A stretch of DNA of 37,175 nt. It comes from Bacteroidota bacterium (GTDB lineage Bacteria; Bacteroidota; Bacteroidia; Bacteroidales; VadinHA17). Numbering within the stretch: position 1 is the first letter of the stretch; every line of letters starts with the position of its first letter. The stretch is from positions 1-37,175 of the forward strand of contig QKCK01000063.1 of the NCBI GenBank assembly GCA_003245695.1, given 5' to 3'. Positions 23,831 through 32,519 of this stretch are shown here, one piece after another. The translations under genes were made by a program, and so were the position numbers. The notes below the pieces were generated by a model that saw only the letters and a program-made list of their open reading frames with translations, searched no databases and was not told the DNA's origin.

Positions 23831-25348
23831 TTAAAGTCCAAACAAATTACTAACCTCTGTAGCTGTTAATGGTCGGTTATATAAAATCAGTTCATCTATT
23901 GAGCCGGTGAAGAATGCAGAATAGGTACCTCCGCCTGTGGCTTCCTGGGCTCCTATCTTAAATGGCTGTGAGCTCGATACCTCTTTAATGGAGGTTGCGT
24001 CCTGGCTCAGAGCCAGAACACCGTCAATATATACGCTGCTGGTAAGTCCTTCCCTGATACATACCACATGGTGCCAGCTGCCGTCAGAGACACCTGTTGC
24101 CACATTTACGATGTTTGATCCGCTGGCGTCCTCACAGTCAAACCTCACTTTGCGTGTGGTTGTGTTATCGCCAATCCTGAGCCATGTCTGCAGGTCGCCG
24201 GTGCCTATTACCCCGCCGCTCTCCATCCATATCATCATCTTTGTTGTCAGTGTTGTCCTGACCCAGCATGAGATAGAGAAGTCATTTGTTCCGAAGTTGA
24301 AGGCTGAGTTGTCAGGTGCAACAAGCACGCTGGCGCCATCGAAAGTAGCACATGTGTTCACTGACTGTCTGTCAGCCTCAGTGTAGATGATTGTGCCTGT
24401 GCCGTTGTTTGAAGGATCAACCTTGTTTGGTCCGGCGTCCTTGCTGTCTCCGTCAAAGGGATAGAAGGCTACGATGCCGCTTCCGGGAACAACAAGCACA
24501 TATTTTGTTATCTCTTTTTCAGATGACTTGAATTCGTTAGCCACCACAAGCTTAACGGTATATCTGCCTGCAGTGCTGTATGTAACAACAGGATTCTGAT
24601 CTGATGATACTGACGGTGATCCTCCTTCAAAGGTCCAGCTCCATGATGTAGCTGAGCCCAGCGATTTGTCAGTGAAATTAATGGCTCCTCCTTCATAGGT
24701 GCTATTGAAGTCAGAGGAGAAATCTGCCTCCACAGATGTTATGTCGATGACAGTGAGAAAGTCACTTTTGACTTCGGTGTCAGAGCTTATTGGGTTGGTA
24801 ACCTTTAATGACACTGTATATACACCCGGAGAGGTGAAGGTGATGGTCGGATTCTGCTCTGATGACCTTATGGTATCTCCACCGGCAGCAGTATACATCT
24901 TCCATGACCATGCCGTTGGTATGCCTGTGGAGAGGTCAGTGAAGGAGACACTGTTATCCTGGTTTATAGTGGTAACGTTGCTGGTGAAGTCAGCAGCCAC
25001 GTCATCATAACTGACAGTGATGAAGTCTTCTTCTGATACTGAGACAGTATCACCCTGTCGGCCAATGGTAAGAGTTACCTTGTAGCTTCCCGGGATTGAA
25101 TATGTCACTTCGGGGCTTGTCAGGTTGGAGGTGGAAGGAGAGCCTCCTTCAAAGGTCCATTTCCATGTTGAGGGGCTTCCTGTTGACTCATCAGAGAAGA
25201 TCACTTTGCTTCCGGCAACTATCACCTGATTGTCAGCAGTGAATTTTGGTTCAAGCGTATTTTCAATCTCATCTTTGCAGGAATAGAAGATTCCTGCAGT
25301 AAGAAGAGAGATACATATGTAAAAAACAGTTCTTTTCATCATAATCAT
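23831..25348 (-). CDS. surface lipoprotein with three PKD domains and a LamG domain
   Basis: A 505-residue lipoprotein (signal ending FYSC, lipidated Cys24). Three PKD domains of about 85 residues follow, each with a W-x-W-T/K strand: STWKWTFEGGSP, TAWSWKMY and TSWSWTFEGGSP. The last 210 residues form a LamG/concanavalin-like jelly roll (GIVAFYPFDGDSKDAG, FSISCWVRTT, GSWHHVVCIREG, IDELILYNRPLTATEV). No enzyme motif is present. Placed between two sialidases and after SusC/SusD, it is probably the surface glycan-binding protein of the locus, holding sialylated glycans near the transporter. ATGs at 25342 and 25339 are alternative starts. The terminator behind it marks the end of this transcript. 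Confidence 0.88.
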   Translation of the reverse strand: MIMMKRTVFYICISLLTAGIFYSCKDEIENTLEPKFTADNQVIVAGSKVIFSDESTGSPSTWKWTFEGGSPSTSNLTSPEVTYSIPGSYKVTLTIGRQGDTVSVSEEDFITVSYDDVAADFTSNVTTINQDNSVSFTDLSTGIPTAWSWKMYTAAGGDTIRSSEQNPTITFTSPGVYTVSLKVTNPISSDTEVKSDFLTVIDITSVEADFSSDFNSTYEGGAINFTDKSLGSATSWSWTFEGGSPSVSSDQNPVVTYSTAGRYTVKLVVANEFKSSEKEITKYVLVVPGSGIVAFYPFDGDSKDAGPNKVDPSNNGTGTIIYTEADRQSVNTCATFDGASVLVAPDNSAFNFGTNDFSISCWVRTTLTTKMMIWMESGGVIGTGDLQTWLRIGDNTTTRKVRFDCEDASGSNIVNVATGVSDGSWHHVVCIREGLTSSVYIDGVLALSQDATSIKEVSSSQPFKIGAQEATGGGTYSAFFTGSIDELILYNRPLTATEVSNLFGL

Positions 25349-25387
25349 TGATTGATATATTTATCTCAGATGAAAAAGCATCTGAGA

Positions 25388-26569
25388 CTATAAAAAGTCA
25401 GTAAGAAATATACTTTCGAAAGTTATCCCCTCATAAGGCGAGGAGCTTCCTTTCTCATAGAGTATAGCTATCATCTCATCGGAGATCATTACTATGTCAG
25501 AGTAAGCAGAGGGGCCGCTGTAGACCTGATATGACTTTACCCAGGTATTACCGTCGTCCCTGCTCATTCTTATTGTCATATTAGTGCGTGTTGTGCTTGC
25601 TGCGTTGGCACAGAACACAGTATGTGTTCCGGATATATCGGCTGACACGCTGCTGCCCTGGCATACCGGGTCAATAAGGGTATAGTCGGTTGCTATTGCT
25701 GACCATGTTGTTCCGCCATCAAGGCTTTTAGATACTACCCGGCGGTATCCGTTGTTTTTGCATCTCATGTTCAGCATCAGGTTGCCATCAGTCAGTTCAG
25801 CTACTGTACTCTCATTAGGGTTGACAGAGGCATCAGGAGTTACTCCTCCCAGTTTCCACGTTGCACCGTGATCATCAGAGTAGATTATGTGCGAGTGTCC
25901 TTTGCCACCCTCTGACGATAATTCAATATCATCGCAGGGAACAACAAGCCTGCCGGCAAAAGCACCTGCATTGATCTGAATGCCATGACATGGGCCGGTA
26001 GCATACCATCCCCACTCAGCCTTTTTGACTGATGATGTTATCTCTGTGGGTTCACACCATGTTACGCCATCATCGTCGGAGTGGGTTACAAACACCCTGC
26101 GGGTGTCAGTGCTTGTTCCGTTATTGATAGTGCTGATATCGTCAGTGCCAAGGTTCCATGTCATCAGCAGGTAGATACGACCTGTTGACTGATCGACGAC
26201 AGGAGCGGGGTTACCACAGGTGTTCTCACCGTCACTCCATACAACCTGTAGCGTGCTCCATGTCTTGCCATAGTCTGATGACCTTTTCAAAACGAGATCA
26301 ATGTCACCTTCATCACCACAACTGGTCTTTCTTCCCTCAGCAAACGCCAGGAGTGTACCTTCGTTGGTTATAGCCATAGCAGGTATCCTGAAGCAATAGT
26401 AATCATTTGTTCCCCTCTTGAACGGAGTTGCAGATGTCTCTGTAAGAGCATCATCGTCATCATCATCATCGCCTGGCTGTAACGGTTCATCACCTCCGTT
26501 GCATGAAAAGAGATAACACATGATGAATACAATGACGGTCTGCCATTTTAAAGATGACACTTTTCTCAT
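25388..26569 (-). CDS. exo-alpha-sialidase, GH33, poly-Asp-tethered surface lipoprotein
   Basis: A 393-residue enzyme with only the catalytic propeller. The signal peptide ends LFSC (lipidated Cys23); a short linker with seven consecutive Asp (34-40) follows. Catalytic residues are seen in FRIP (Arg61), Asp86 (CGDEGDID, 25 residues on), Glu253 or Glu258, Arg269, Arg328 and Tyr356. Asp boxes are SSDYGKTW, SDDDGVTW, SDDHGATW, SLDGGTTW and SRDDGNTW. It cleaves terminal sialic acids. The start at 26569 is chosen over 26611 because the latter lies inside the susD gene and hides the signal peptide. It lies 19 bases after susD, so it is part of the import operon and likely displayed on the cell surface. 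Confidence 0.92.
   Translation of the reverse strand: MRKVSSLKWQTVIVFIMCYLFSCNGGDEPLQPGDDDDDDDALTETSATPFKRGTNDYYCFRIPAMAITNEGTLLAFAEGRKTSCGDEGDIDLVLKRSSDYGKTWSTLQVVWSDGENTCGNPAPVVDQSTGRIYLLMTWNLGTDDISTINNGTSTDTRRVFVTHSDDDGVTWCEPTEITSSVKKAEWGWYATGPCHGIQINAGAFAGRLVVPCDDIELSSEGGKGHSHIIYSDDHGATWKLGGVTPDASVNPNESTVAELTDGNLMLNMRCKNNGYRRVVSKSLDGGTTWSAIATDYTLIDPVCQGSSVSADISGTHTVFCANAASTTRTNMTIRMSRDDGNTWVKSYQVYSGPSAYSDIVMISDEMIAILYEKGSSSPYEGITFESIFLTDFL
26450..26470 (-). repeat. GAT-codon tract encoding seven Asp
   Basis: Four GAT, one GAC and two GAT codons in a row, in the linker after the lipidated cysteine of the sialidase. Acidic runs near the N-terminus of mature lipoproteins act as surface-export signals in Bacteroidota. 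The triplet repeat could also vary in length by slippage without breaking the frame. Confidence 0.7.
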
Positions 26570-26588
26570 TTCTTTATTATTAATTGAA

Positions 26589-28019
26589 TCAATAACCGGT
26601 TGTCTGTTCAAGGTTTGGATTTACATTAATATCGTCATCAGGTATCGGGAAGAACAGTGGGATAGTCTTTCCGGCCAGATTCGGTACAATGGTATAGGCA
26701 TCAATTGTTCCTCCATAATGAAAACGTACTATGTCAGGCCACCGTTTTTGTTCGAACCACAATTCCCTGAAGCGTTCATCAAGTATCTCCTTCTCTACGG
26801 ACTCCTTGTCTGTAGCGCCGGTGTATACTCCTGTGCCGGCACGCTGTCTTACCTTTTCGAGTTCGGTGATTGCCTCACCGGGGCGGTTGAGGGCGGCCAG
26901 TGCTTCGGCCTTAAAAAGAACGATCTCTGCAGCCCGGTATAATACAATGTCGTTTTCCCAGTAGCGGTCATCAGTATAGACTGTGCCTCTGAACTTATTG
27001 TCGAATATGCCTATGACATTGTTACTTGCATCAAGGGCAGTGATAACAGAGGCGGCTTTTCTGACATCATTGGAGGCAAAGAGATTCTGTATTGTCTCAC
27101 TGGGGGCATATACGCTTCTGGCGCCGTTGGTAGAATAGGCAATCAGGCTTTTATTTGCCGCACTGCTCACAAAGAGAGCTCTTGGCTTCAGCCTGCTGCC
27201 ATACTGGTCTGACTTCTCGTCGCGGAGGAAGAACAATGAAAAAATGATTTCACTGTTTTTCTTGTTCCCGGTATCATGGATCTTCGTGAAGTCAGAGATA
27301 AGTGACACACCAGACAACATTACCGAGTCAGCTGCATTTATAGCACCGGTGAGATCATCATCAGTGCCATTGAGAACTTTGTTTTTCCATAGCAGTGCAT
27401 CAGCCCTGAGGGCATATGCAGCCGGTTTTGAGGCTCTGTTTTTATCCTTGAAGCCATCCTCTGGGAAGAGTGAGATTGACTTTGTAATGTCGCTGAGTAT
27501 CTGATCCATCACCTCTGTTGCCGGAGCTCTCCCTGGCATATCTGACTCACTTGACTCAGTGGGATCGAGGACAAGAGGTACATCGCCCCATGATTTGATA
27601 AGCATAAGGTATGTATATGCCCTGATGAAATATCCCTGTGCAAGGCATCTCCTGACATTATCTGTTGCCGGTGATACTTCAGAACCATATTTTATAAGCA
27701 GGTTGCAGTGGTGTATCACTGTATAGAAGTCAAGCCAGCCTGGAGCGTTGGCTGCTGTCAGTGTCTGTGCCCATGCTACGGTCACTGAGCCTTCCAGCCC
27801 GGGTACAAAGGCATCACTTCGGTCTTCGAAATAGTAGGTAGTGTTTACCAGGCTTCTCAGTTCAGAATAGATACCTGTGGTATATCCTGTTACATCAGCT
27901 TCTCCCTGCCAGTAGCTGTCACTGGTGATATATGAAACTGTATCAACATCGAGCAGCTTATTACAGCCGGAGGCAATAACAAGAAACGCTATCAATACGG
28001 AAGTTATAATTTTTTTCAT
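26589..28019 (-). CDS. nanU: SusD/RagB family sialic-acid/glycan-binding lipoprotein (NanU-like)
   Basis: A 476-residue outer-membrane lipoprotein (signal ending VIASGC, Cys19, followed by NKLLDVD, typical of SusD). TPR-like helices carry the family phrases RCLAQGYFIRAYTYLMLIKSWGDVPLVLDPT and AEIVLFKAEALAALNRPGEAITELEKVRQRAG. The end has FRELWFEQKRWPDIVRFH and FPIPDDDINVNPNLEQTTGY. It works as the lid of the adjacent SusC barrel. It begins 23 bases after susC. In Tannerella and Bacteroides the SusD of such a locus (NanU) binds free sialic acid; that is carried over here by context, and sequence alone shows only the SusD family. Confidence 0.92.
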   Translation of the reverse strand: MKKIITSVLIAFLVIASGCNKLLDVDTVSYITSDSYWQGEADVTGYTTGIYSELRSLVNTTYYFEDRSDAFVPGLEGSVTVAWAQTLTAANAPGWLDFYTVIHHCNLLIKYGSEVSPATDNVRRCLAQGYFIRAYTYLMLIKSWGDVPLVLDPTESSESDMPGRAPATEVMDQILSDITKSISLFPEDGFKDKNRASKPAAYALRADALLWKNKVLNGTDDDLTGAINAADSVMLSGVSLISDFTKIHDTGNKKNSEIIFSLFFLRDEKSDQYGSRLKPRALFVSSAANKSLIAYSTNGARSVYAPSETIQNLFASNDVRKAASVITALDASNNVIGIFDNKFRGTVYTDDRYWENDIVLYRAAEIVLFKAEALAALNRPGEAITELEKVRQRAGTGVYTGATDKESVEKEILDERFRELWFEQKRWPDIVRFHYGGTIDAYTIVPNLAGKTIPLFFPIPDDDINVNPNLEQTTGY

Positions 28020-28042
28020 GCTATTATCTGTTTATATCGATT

Positions 28043-31000
28043 CTAGAATGTTAGCTGTGCTCCGAAGGTAAACTCCAGTGGACGGGGATAAGAACCCTGG
28101 TCGTTCCCGGTGTAGATCTCGGGCATCAGTCCGTCATACTGTGTAATATATCCCATATTGTATACACCGCCAAAGACTTCGAATCCGCTTACATAATGCA
28201 GTTTCTCAATGACTTTGGATGAGAACCTGTAGTTGAAAGAGATCTCCCTGAATGCCAGGAAATCGCCCTTGGAGTAATATAGCGAGTTATTGGTAGTATA
28301 ACCTGATGAGGATCCAAGGTTATTGGATTTCCTGAGGTGATTCCGGTATGTATAGTCAGCATCACTCTGAACAGTATACTTTGGAATAGATGCAATATCG
28401 CCCTGTTCTTTCCAGATATCATCGCTAAGGACATCAGTGAGAGTCATGTTGTTATTTCTCGCACTGCCAATAGATCTTCCTCTGAATGAGTTGTCAATGA
28501 CATGGCCCATGGCATAGTCGGCAACAACCCTTACTGTGAGTGATTTATAACGGAAGGTATTGACAATACCTCCGGTTTTGTCAGGACGGATATATCCCAT
28601 AAAGACCATATCCTGATGGTCTATCACATTATTACCGTCGACATCCTCCCAGATAGCGTCACCACCTTTTTTAGTACGTCCGTTGGCTTCTTCATCGTAT
28701 GGTGCACCAGCTGCATCAAGGTCAGTTGAATAGACACCTGTCAGATGATATGCCCAGCGACCGCCATATCTCTCACCTTCAGCAAAACCTCCAACACTCT
28801 TATATGTCTTGGTTTTGGGATCATAAACAGTATTACCTCCGATACGGTTTTTATCCTCTCCGTTATCAGGCAGATCAACAACTATTGATCTGTTGAATGA
28901 GAAGGTAAAGTCTATATTCCATGAGAAATCATTGATAGTCACCGGTGTGGCAGATAATTCAACCTCAAATCCACGTGTTCTGATGGTGCCATAATTACTT
29001 GTGATAGAGCTGAATCCTGTTGATGAGTCAAGAGGTTTGCTGAAGATTCTGTCAGAGGTTAACTTATTATAGTAATCAACAGCAACCATAATTTTGTTTT
29101 TAAGGAATCCAAAGTCAGCACCGAGGTCAAAGGAGGTTGTGGTCTCCCACCTGAGATACTTGTTTGCCAGAGTGGTGTTAAGTATCCCTACATCACCGGC
29201 ATATTGGTAATCAGTACTATACCGGCCCTGAGTGTCATATATTGATAGTTCGTTATTACCTGCCTGTCCCCAGCTTGATCTTATCTTAAAAGTGGGGATA
29301 TAGGTGGCTATTGGCTTCCAGAAAGATTCGTTATTCACATTCCATCCGGCAGAGATGCCAGGGAAAAATCCCCATTTGTTATTATCAGCAAATTTTGATG
29401 ATCCGTCATCCCTGAGACTGACAGAGGCAAGGTATTTGTTATCCCAGTCGTAACTCACACGCCCGAAGAAGCTGAGCATGGCATCGTATGATTGGGTGGT
29501 TGATATCTGCTGTGTCTCCGTTGAGGTGGCGTTGAGTGTCTTTACGTTATCAGTAGGAGCACCATAACCTGAGCCACTCATTGAATAATTGAAGTTGTTG
29601 ATGTAACTGGTTCCAATTACAGAGGCTACATGGCCTTTTTTCCCGATATCCCTCTTATAATTAAGCAGGAGGTCGACCTGTGCTTCCCTGATGAATGCAT
29701 CAGACTCCGAAGCATTCCGGTTGATGTTTACCTCGTTGTAGGCTTCAAAAGCAGAAGAACGGCTCTGTGTTGTGAACCAATATACTGATGGATTGAATGA
29801 TAACCCCGGAAGGATATCCCAGTCAGCACCTACTTTGATTGTGGTTCTGTATATTTTGTTGTCATCATATTGATCCCTGTAGTACAACTCATGATTTCTG
29901 TTTCTGAAAGAGGTTATTCCTTCGCCCGGGGCAGGAGTACCGTCTTCATAGGTAAGCCTGTAGGTGAAAGGCATGGTTACAGAGCGGCTTAATACATTCT
30001 GATAGCTGCTTACACTGTTATAGTCGCGTATCTGGTATTTTATATTTGTATACACTCTCCATGAGTCGGTTAGCTGATAGGTGCTGTTAAAGAGCAGGTT
30101 GTAGTTTTTTGTATAGGTACCCAGTACAATACCGCCTTGGTTAAGATATCCGAGACCAAGGTAATATGATGCTTTATCATCTCCACCGCTGATATTGAAG
30201 TCGTATGACTGCTTGTTGGCCTTCTGGAATGTGACATCCTGATAGTTGGTTTCCTTGAATATGAGCTTCTTGCCGGTAACAGGATCATCCATTGTCTCCC
30301 AGCCCTGGTTATCAATGAGGTCGGCTACATACTCTGAGCCATAGTTTTCGATATATGTGTCAAGAAACTCAAGAGTATTCTTAGTGTTCCTTGCATTTCC
30401 TGTAGACATACCGTATGTCCCTCCTGTGAGGAAGAGGCTTGGGTTTGTTGTATTATATAAAGAGGTGTTCAGGCGGCTGATGCGGATATAATCCCTGGCA
30501 CTTGTAAAACTGTATTTCTTACCCATCTGCTCAATGCCTGTTGTAACCTTGAAGTTAATGACAGGCTTACCCTTTATGGTGCCCGATTTAGTCTTTACGA
30601 TGATGATTCCGTTAGCGGCTCTGGCACCATAGATGGCAGTGGAGGCAGCATCCTTCAGCACCTGTACCGTCTCTATGTCATTACCATTCAGTTCGCTCAG
30701 GTTTCTGAGGCCTCCGACGATGCCGTCAACAATTATCAGAGGTGAGTCTCCCTCGGGTGAGGTAGAGGTACCTCCTCTTATGAATATCTGAGGGTTAGCT
30801 CCCGGCTGACCGTCAGATATCTGCAGGGTCAGACCTGCTACCTTGCCTTGCATCTGCACTATCGGGTTTGCTGTGGGAGCATTCTTAAACTCGTCAGAAT
30901 TTACTTTTGAGATTGAGGCGGTGACTTTTGATCTTGACTGTTCACCATAACCTACTATGACCACCTCTTCAAGACTCTTAACATCAGGAGTGAGACTTAC

Positions 31001-31348
31001 CTCAATATAATTTTCGCCTTTAAGGGTTACACTCTCTTTAATATACCCTATGCATGAAAATATCAGGACTCTCTTGTCGGCCGGGGCTTTCACTGCAAAT
31101 TTGCCGTCGGCGTCGGACATAGCTCCAATAAGTGTACCTTCCACAACAACATTTACTCCCGGGAGCAGCTCACCTGTGGAGGCATCTTTTATTATACCTG
31201 TAATCTCCTGGTAATTATTGTTTTGTGCTAAAATTGATGAACACAGGAGCATGAAAGACACTATAAGCAGCAGAGCCTTGCTTAGGACTGGTGCTATGGC
31301 ACTGCTGTTGTCAGGATAGGGTGACTTTAAAAAAGGATTTTTTTTCAT
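28043..31348 (-). CDS. nanO: SusC/RagA TonB-dependent transporter (NanO-like)
   Basis: A 1101-residue outer-membrane transporter. After an unusually long N-terminal stretch the signal helix ends SSILAQ (about 42). A carboxypeptidase-regulatory-like beta-sandwich (ITGIIKDASTGELLPGVNV, about 48-122) follows, then the SusC signature EEVVIVGYGEQ (127-137). The plug (IFIRGGTS, PLIIVDGIVGG) and a 22-strand barrel ending PLEFTFGAQLTF complete it. With the SusD partner it imports oligosaccharides or sialic acid using TonB energy. It is downstream of nanM and nanA with a 213-base leader, and directly upstream of susD. The nanO name rests on the neighbourhood (NanA, NanM, sialidases). Confidence 0.94.
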   Translation of the reverse strand: MKKNPFLKSPYPDNSSAIAPVLSKALLLIVSFMLLCSSILAQNNNYQEITGIIKDASTGELLPGVNVVVEGTLIGAMSDADGKFAVKAPADKRVLIFSCIGYIKESVTLKGENYIEVSLTPDVKSLEEVVIVGYGEQSRSKVTASISKVNSDEFKNAPTANPIVQMQGKVAGLTLQISDGQPGANPQIFIRGGTSTSPEGDSPLIIVDGIVGGLRNLSELNGNDIETVQVLKDAASTAIYGARAANGIIIVKTKSGTIKGKPVINFKVTTGIEQMGKKYSFTSARDYIRISRLNTSLYNTTNPSLFLTGGTYGMSTGNARNTKNTLEFLDTYIENYGSEYVADLIDNQGWETMDDPVTGKKLIFKETNYQDVTFQKANKQSYDFNISGGDDKASYYLGLGYLNQGGIVLGTYTKNYNLLFNSTYQLTDSWRVYTNIKYQIRDYNSVSSYQNVLSRSVTMPFTYRLTYEDGTPAPGEGITSFRNRNHELYYRDQYDDNKIYRTTIKVGADWDILPGLSFNPSVYWFTTQSRSSAFEAYNEVNINRNASESDAFIREAQVDLLLNYKRDIGKKGHVASVIGTSYINNFNYSMSGSGYGAPTDNVKTLNATSTETQQISTTQSYDAMLSFFGRVSYDWDNKYLASVSLRDDGSSKFADNNKWGFFPGISAGWNVNNESFWKPIATYIPTFKIRSSWGQAGNNELSIYDTQGRYSTDYQYAGDVGILNTTLANKYLRWETTTSFDLGADFGFLKNKIMVAVDYYNKLTSDRIFSKPLDSSTGFSSITSNYGTIRTRGFEVELSATPVTINDFSWNIDFTFSFNRSIVVDLPDNGEDKNRIGGNTVYDPKTKTYKSVGGFAEGERYGGRWAYHLTGVYSTDLDAAGAPYDEEANGRTKKGGDAIWEDVDGNNVIDHQDMVFMGYIRPDKTGGIVNTFRYKSLTVRVVADYAMGHVIDNSFRGRSIGSARNNNMTLTDVLSDDIWKEQGDIASIPKYTVQSDADYTYRNHLRKSNNLGSSSGYTTNNSLYYSKGDFLAFREISFNYRFSSKVIEKLHYVSGFEVFGGVYNMGYITQYDGLMPEIYTGNDQGSYPRPLEFTFGAQLTF

Positions 31349-31561
31349 AGCTTTGTAATGTTTTGTTTGATTCCTGGCATAAATGATATTTCGCGGAATG
31401 AACTTTTCTTCCCTTAAATAGCCTTTGAGAGACTATTTCCGGCAGAAAAGCATACCCCTGAAATACCCGGGAAGAGAGGATGTCACTGTGGAGAGAGGCA
31501 TCCTCATTTTTTTCTACTTGGAATGGGTTCTGCATCTGATTTTTGAATTTTGGTTAGTTTA
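31349..31561 (-). promoter_or_regulatory. untranslated leader between nanA and the SusC gene, with a hairpin
   Basis: 213 bases without a gene. An inverted repeat, GAGGATG (31476-31482) and CATCCTC (31499-31505), sits in it. On the minus strand the A run lies before and not after the hairpin, so it is not a terminator for nanA. It may be a leader structure controlling susC or a processing site. No TTTG/TAnnTTTG promoter was found. Confidence 0.4.
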
Positions 31562-32482
31562 TTACTTTTTGGCTATTCTCTGAAAGAATCCGATATCGTC
31601 GAGTTCTTTTTTCAGAGAGAGTTTTTCATCATCAGACAAGGTTCTCAAAGGAAGACGGCAAGGTCCGCACTCGACACCCAGAAACCCCATAATGGCCTTA
31701 CCTGCCAGTATTGCACCCTTGTATTTTACTAGTATATCAACCACTTTTACGCTGAACTGCTGCAGCTCTTTTGCCTTTTTCAGGTCGCCTTTACGGAAGG
31801 CATCCCAGAGTTCAAGGTAGACCGATGGCATGTAGTTGTATGTGCTTCCGACTGCGGCATTGACACCCAGTGTTATTCCGCACAGGAGTATCTCATCAAA
31901 GCCGTTGAGTACCTCATAGTATCCGTTGTCGAAGGCTATGCATTTCTGCATATCATACATGTCAGAATGAGTGAATTTCACCCCCGCAAAATTTTGTATC
32001 CGCTCTTTGGCAAGACTGAACAGCTCACTGACCTGGATATTCACTCCGGTCATTGACGGCATGTTGTAGTAGTAGAATGGCAGATCAGGAGCGGCAGCCG
32101 CTACCGGAGCCAGATATTCTATCAGGTCAGAAGCTTTTGCAGGCTTGAAGAATGAAGGTGCTATGCATCCAATGGCATATGCCCCTCTCTTCTCAGCATG
32201 TGCAGCAAGCTCCATGCTCTCGTGCTGGCAGTTACTACCAACATGGCATATTATCTTCAGCTTGTTGCCCGAGTACTTTATCCAGCTTTCAAGCACAGAC
32301 TTACGCTCTTCTGTTGTCAGAGAGAAACCCTCACCTGTTGTGCCACAGACAAAAGCCCCGGTAACACCGGAATTAATAAGATGATTGGCAAATAACTCAA
32401 TAGCGCCATTGTTGAGGTTCCCCCTTTCATCCATTGGAGTAAAGGGGGCGGCTATGAGTCCTTCCAGCTTTTTAAATTTCAT
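31562..32482 (-). CDS. nanA: N-acetylneuraminate lyase (DHDPS/NAL family)
   Basis: A 306-residue class I aldolase that cleaves N-acetylneuraminate to N-acetylmannosamine and pyruvate in the cytoplasm. GTTGEG at 47-52 binds the pyruvate carboxylate. YYYNMPSMTG gives catalytic Tyr139, and Lys169 (FAGVKFTHSD) forms the Schiff base. The phrase YNMPSMTG, close to YNIPALSG of E. coli NanA, and the neighbourhood favour the lyase over dihydrodipicolinate synthase. The start at 32482 is taken because MKFKKLEGLIAAPFTP is the normal family beginning; the in-frame ATG at 32536 would extend into the end of nanM. The gene lies 37 bases after nanM. Confidence 0.94.
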   Translation of the reverse strand: MKFKKLEGLIAAPFTPMDERGNLNNGAIELFANHLINSGVTGAFVCGTTGEGFSLTTEERKSVLESWIKYSGNKLKIICHVGSNCQHESMELAAHAEKRGAYAIGCIAPSFFKPAKASDLIEYLAPVAAAAPDLPFYYYNMPSMTGVNIQVSELFSLAKERIQNFAGVKFTHSDMYDMQKCIAFDNGYYEVLNGFDEILLCGITLGVNAAVGSTYNYMPSVYLELWDAFRKGDLKKAKELQQFSVKVVDILVKYKGAILAGKAIMGFLGVECGPCRLPLRTLSDDEKLSLKKELDDIGFFQRIAKK

Positions 32483-32519
32483 TTTCTTTCTGTTAAGATT
32501 GTTATTCGTTAAAGGATTA

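Noticed and set aside
31476..31514. Hairpin plus T run read as a plus-strand terminator
   Set aside because: There is no plus-strand gene upstream to terminate; on the transcribed minus strand the A run precedes the stem.
31311..31535. 74-codon frame upstream of susC on the minus strand
   Set aside because: It overlaps the susC start by 38 bases in another frame, has no family resemblance and no start signal.
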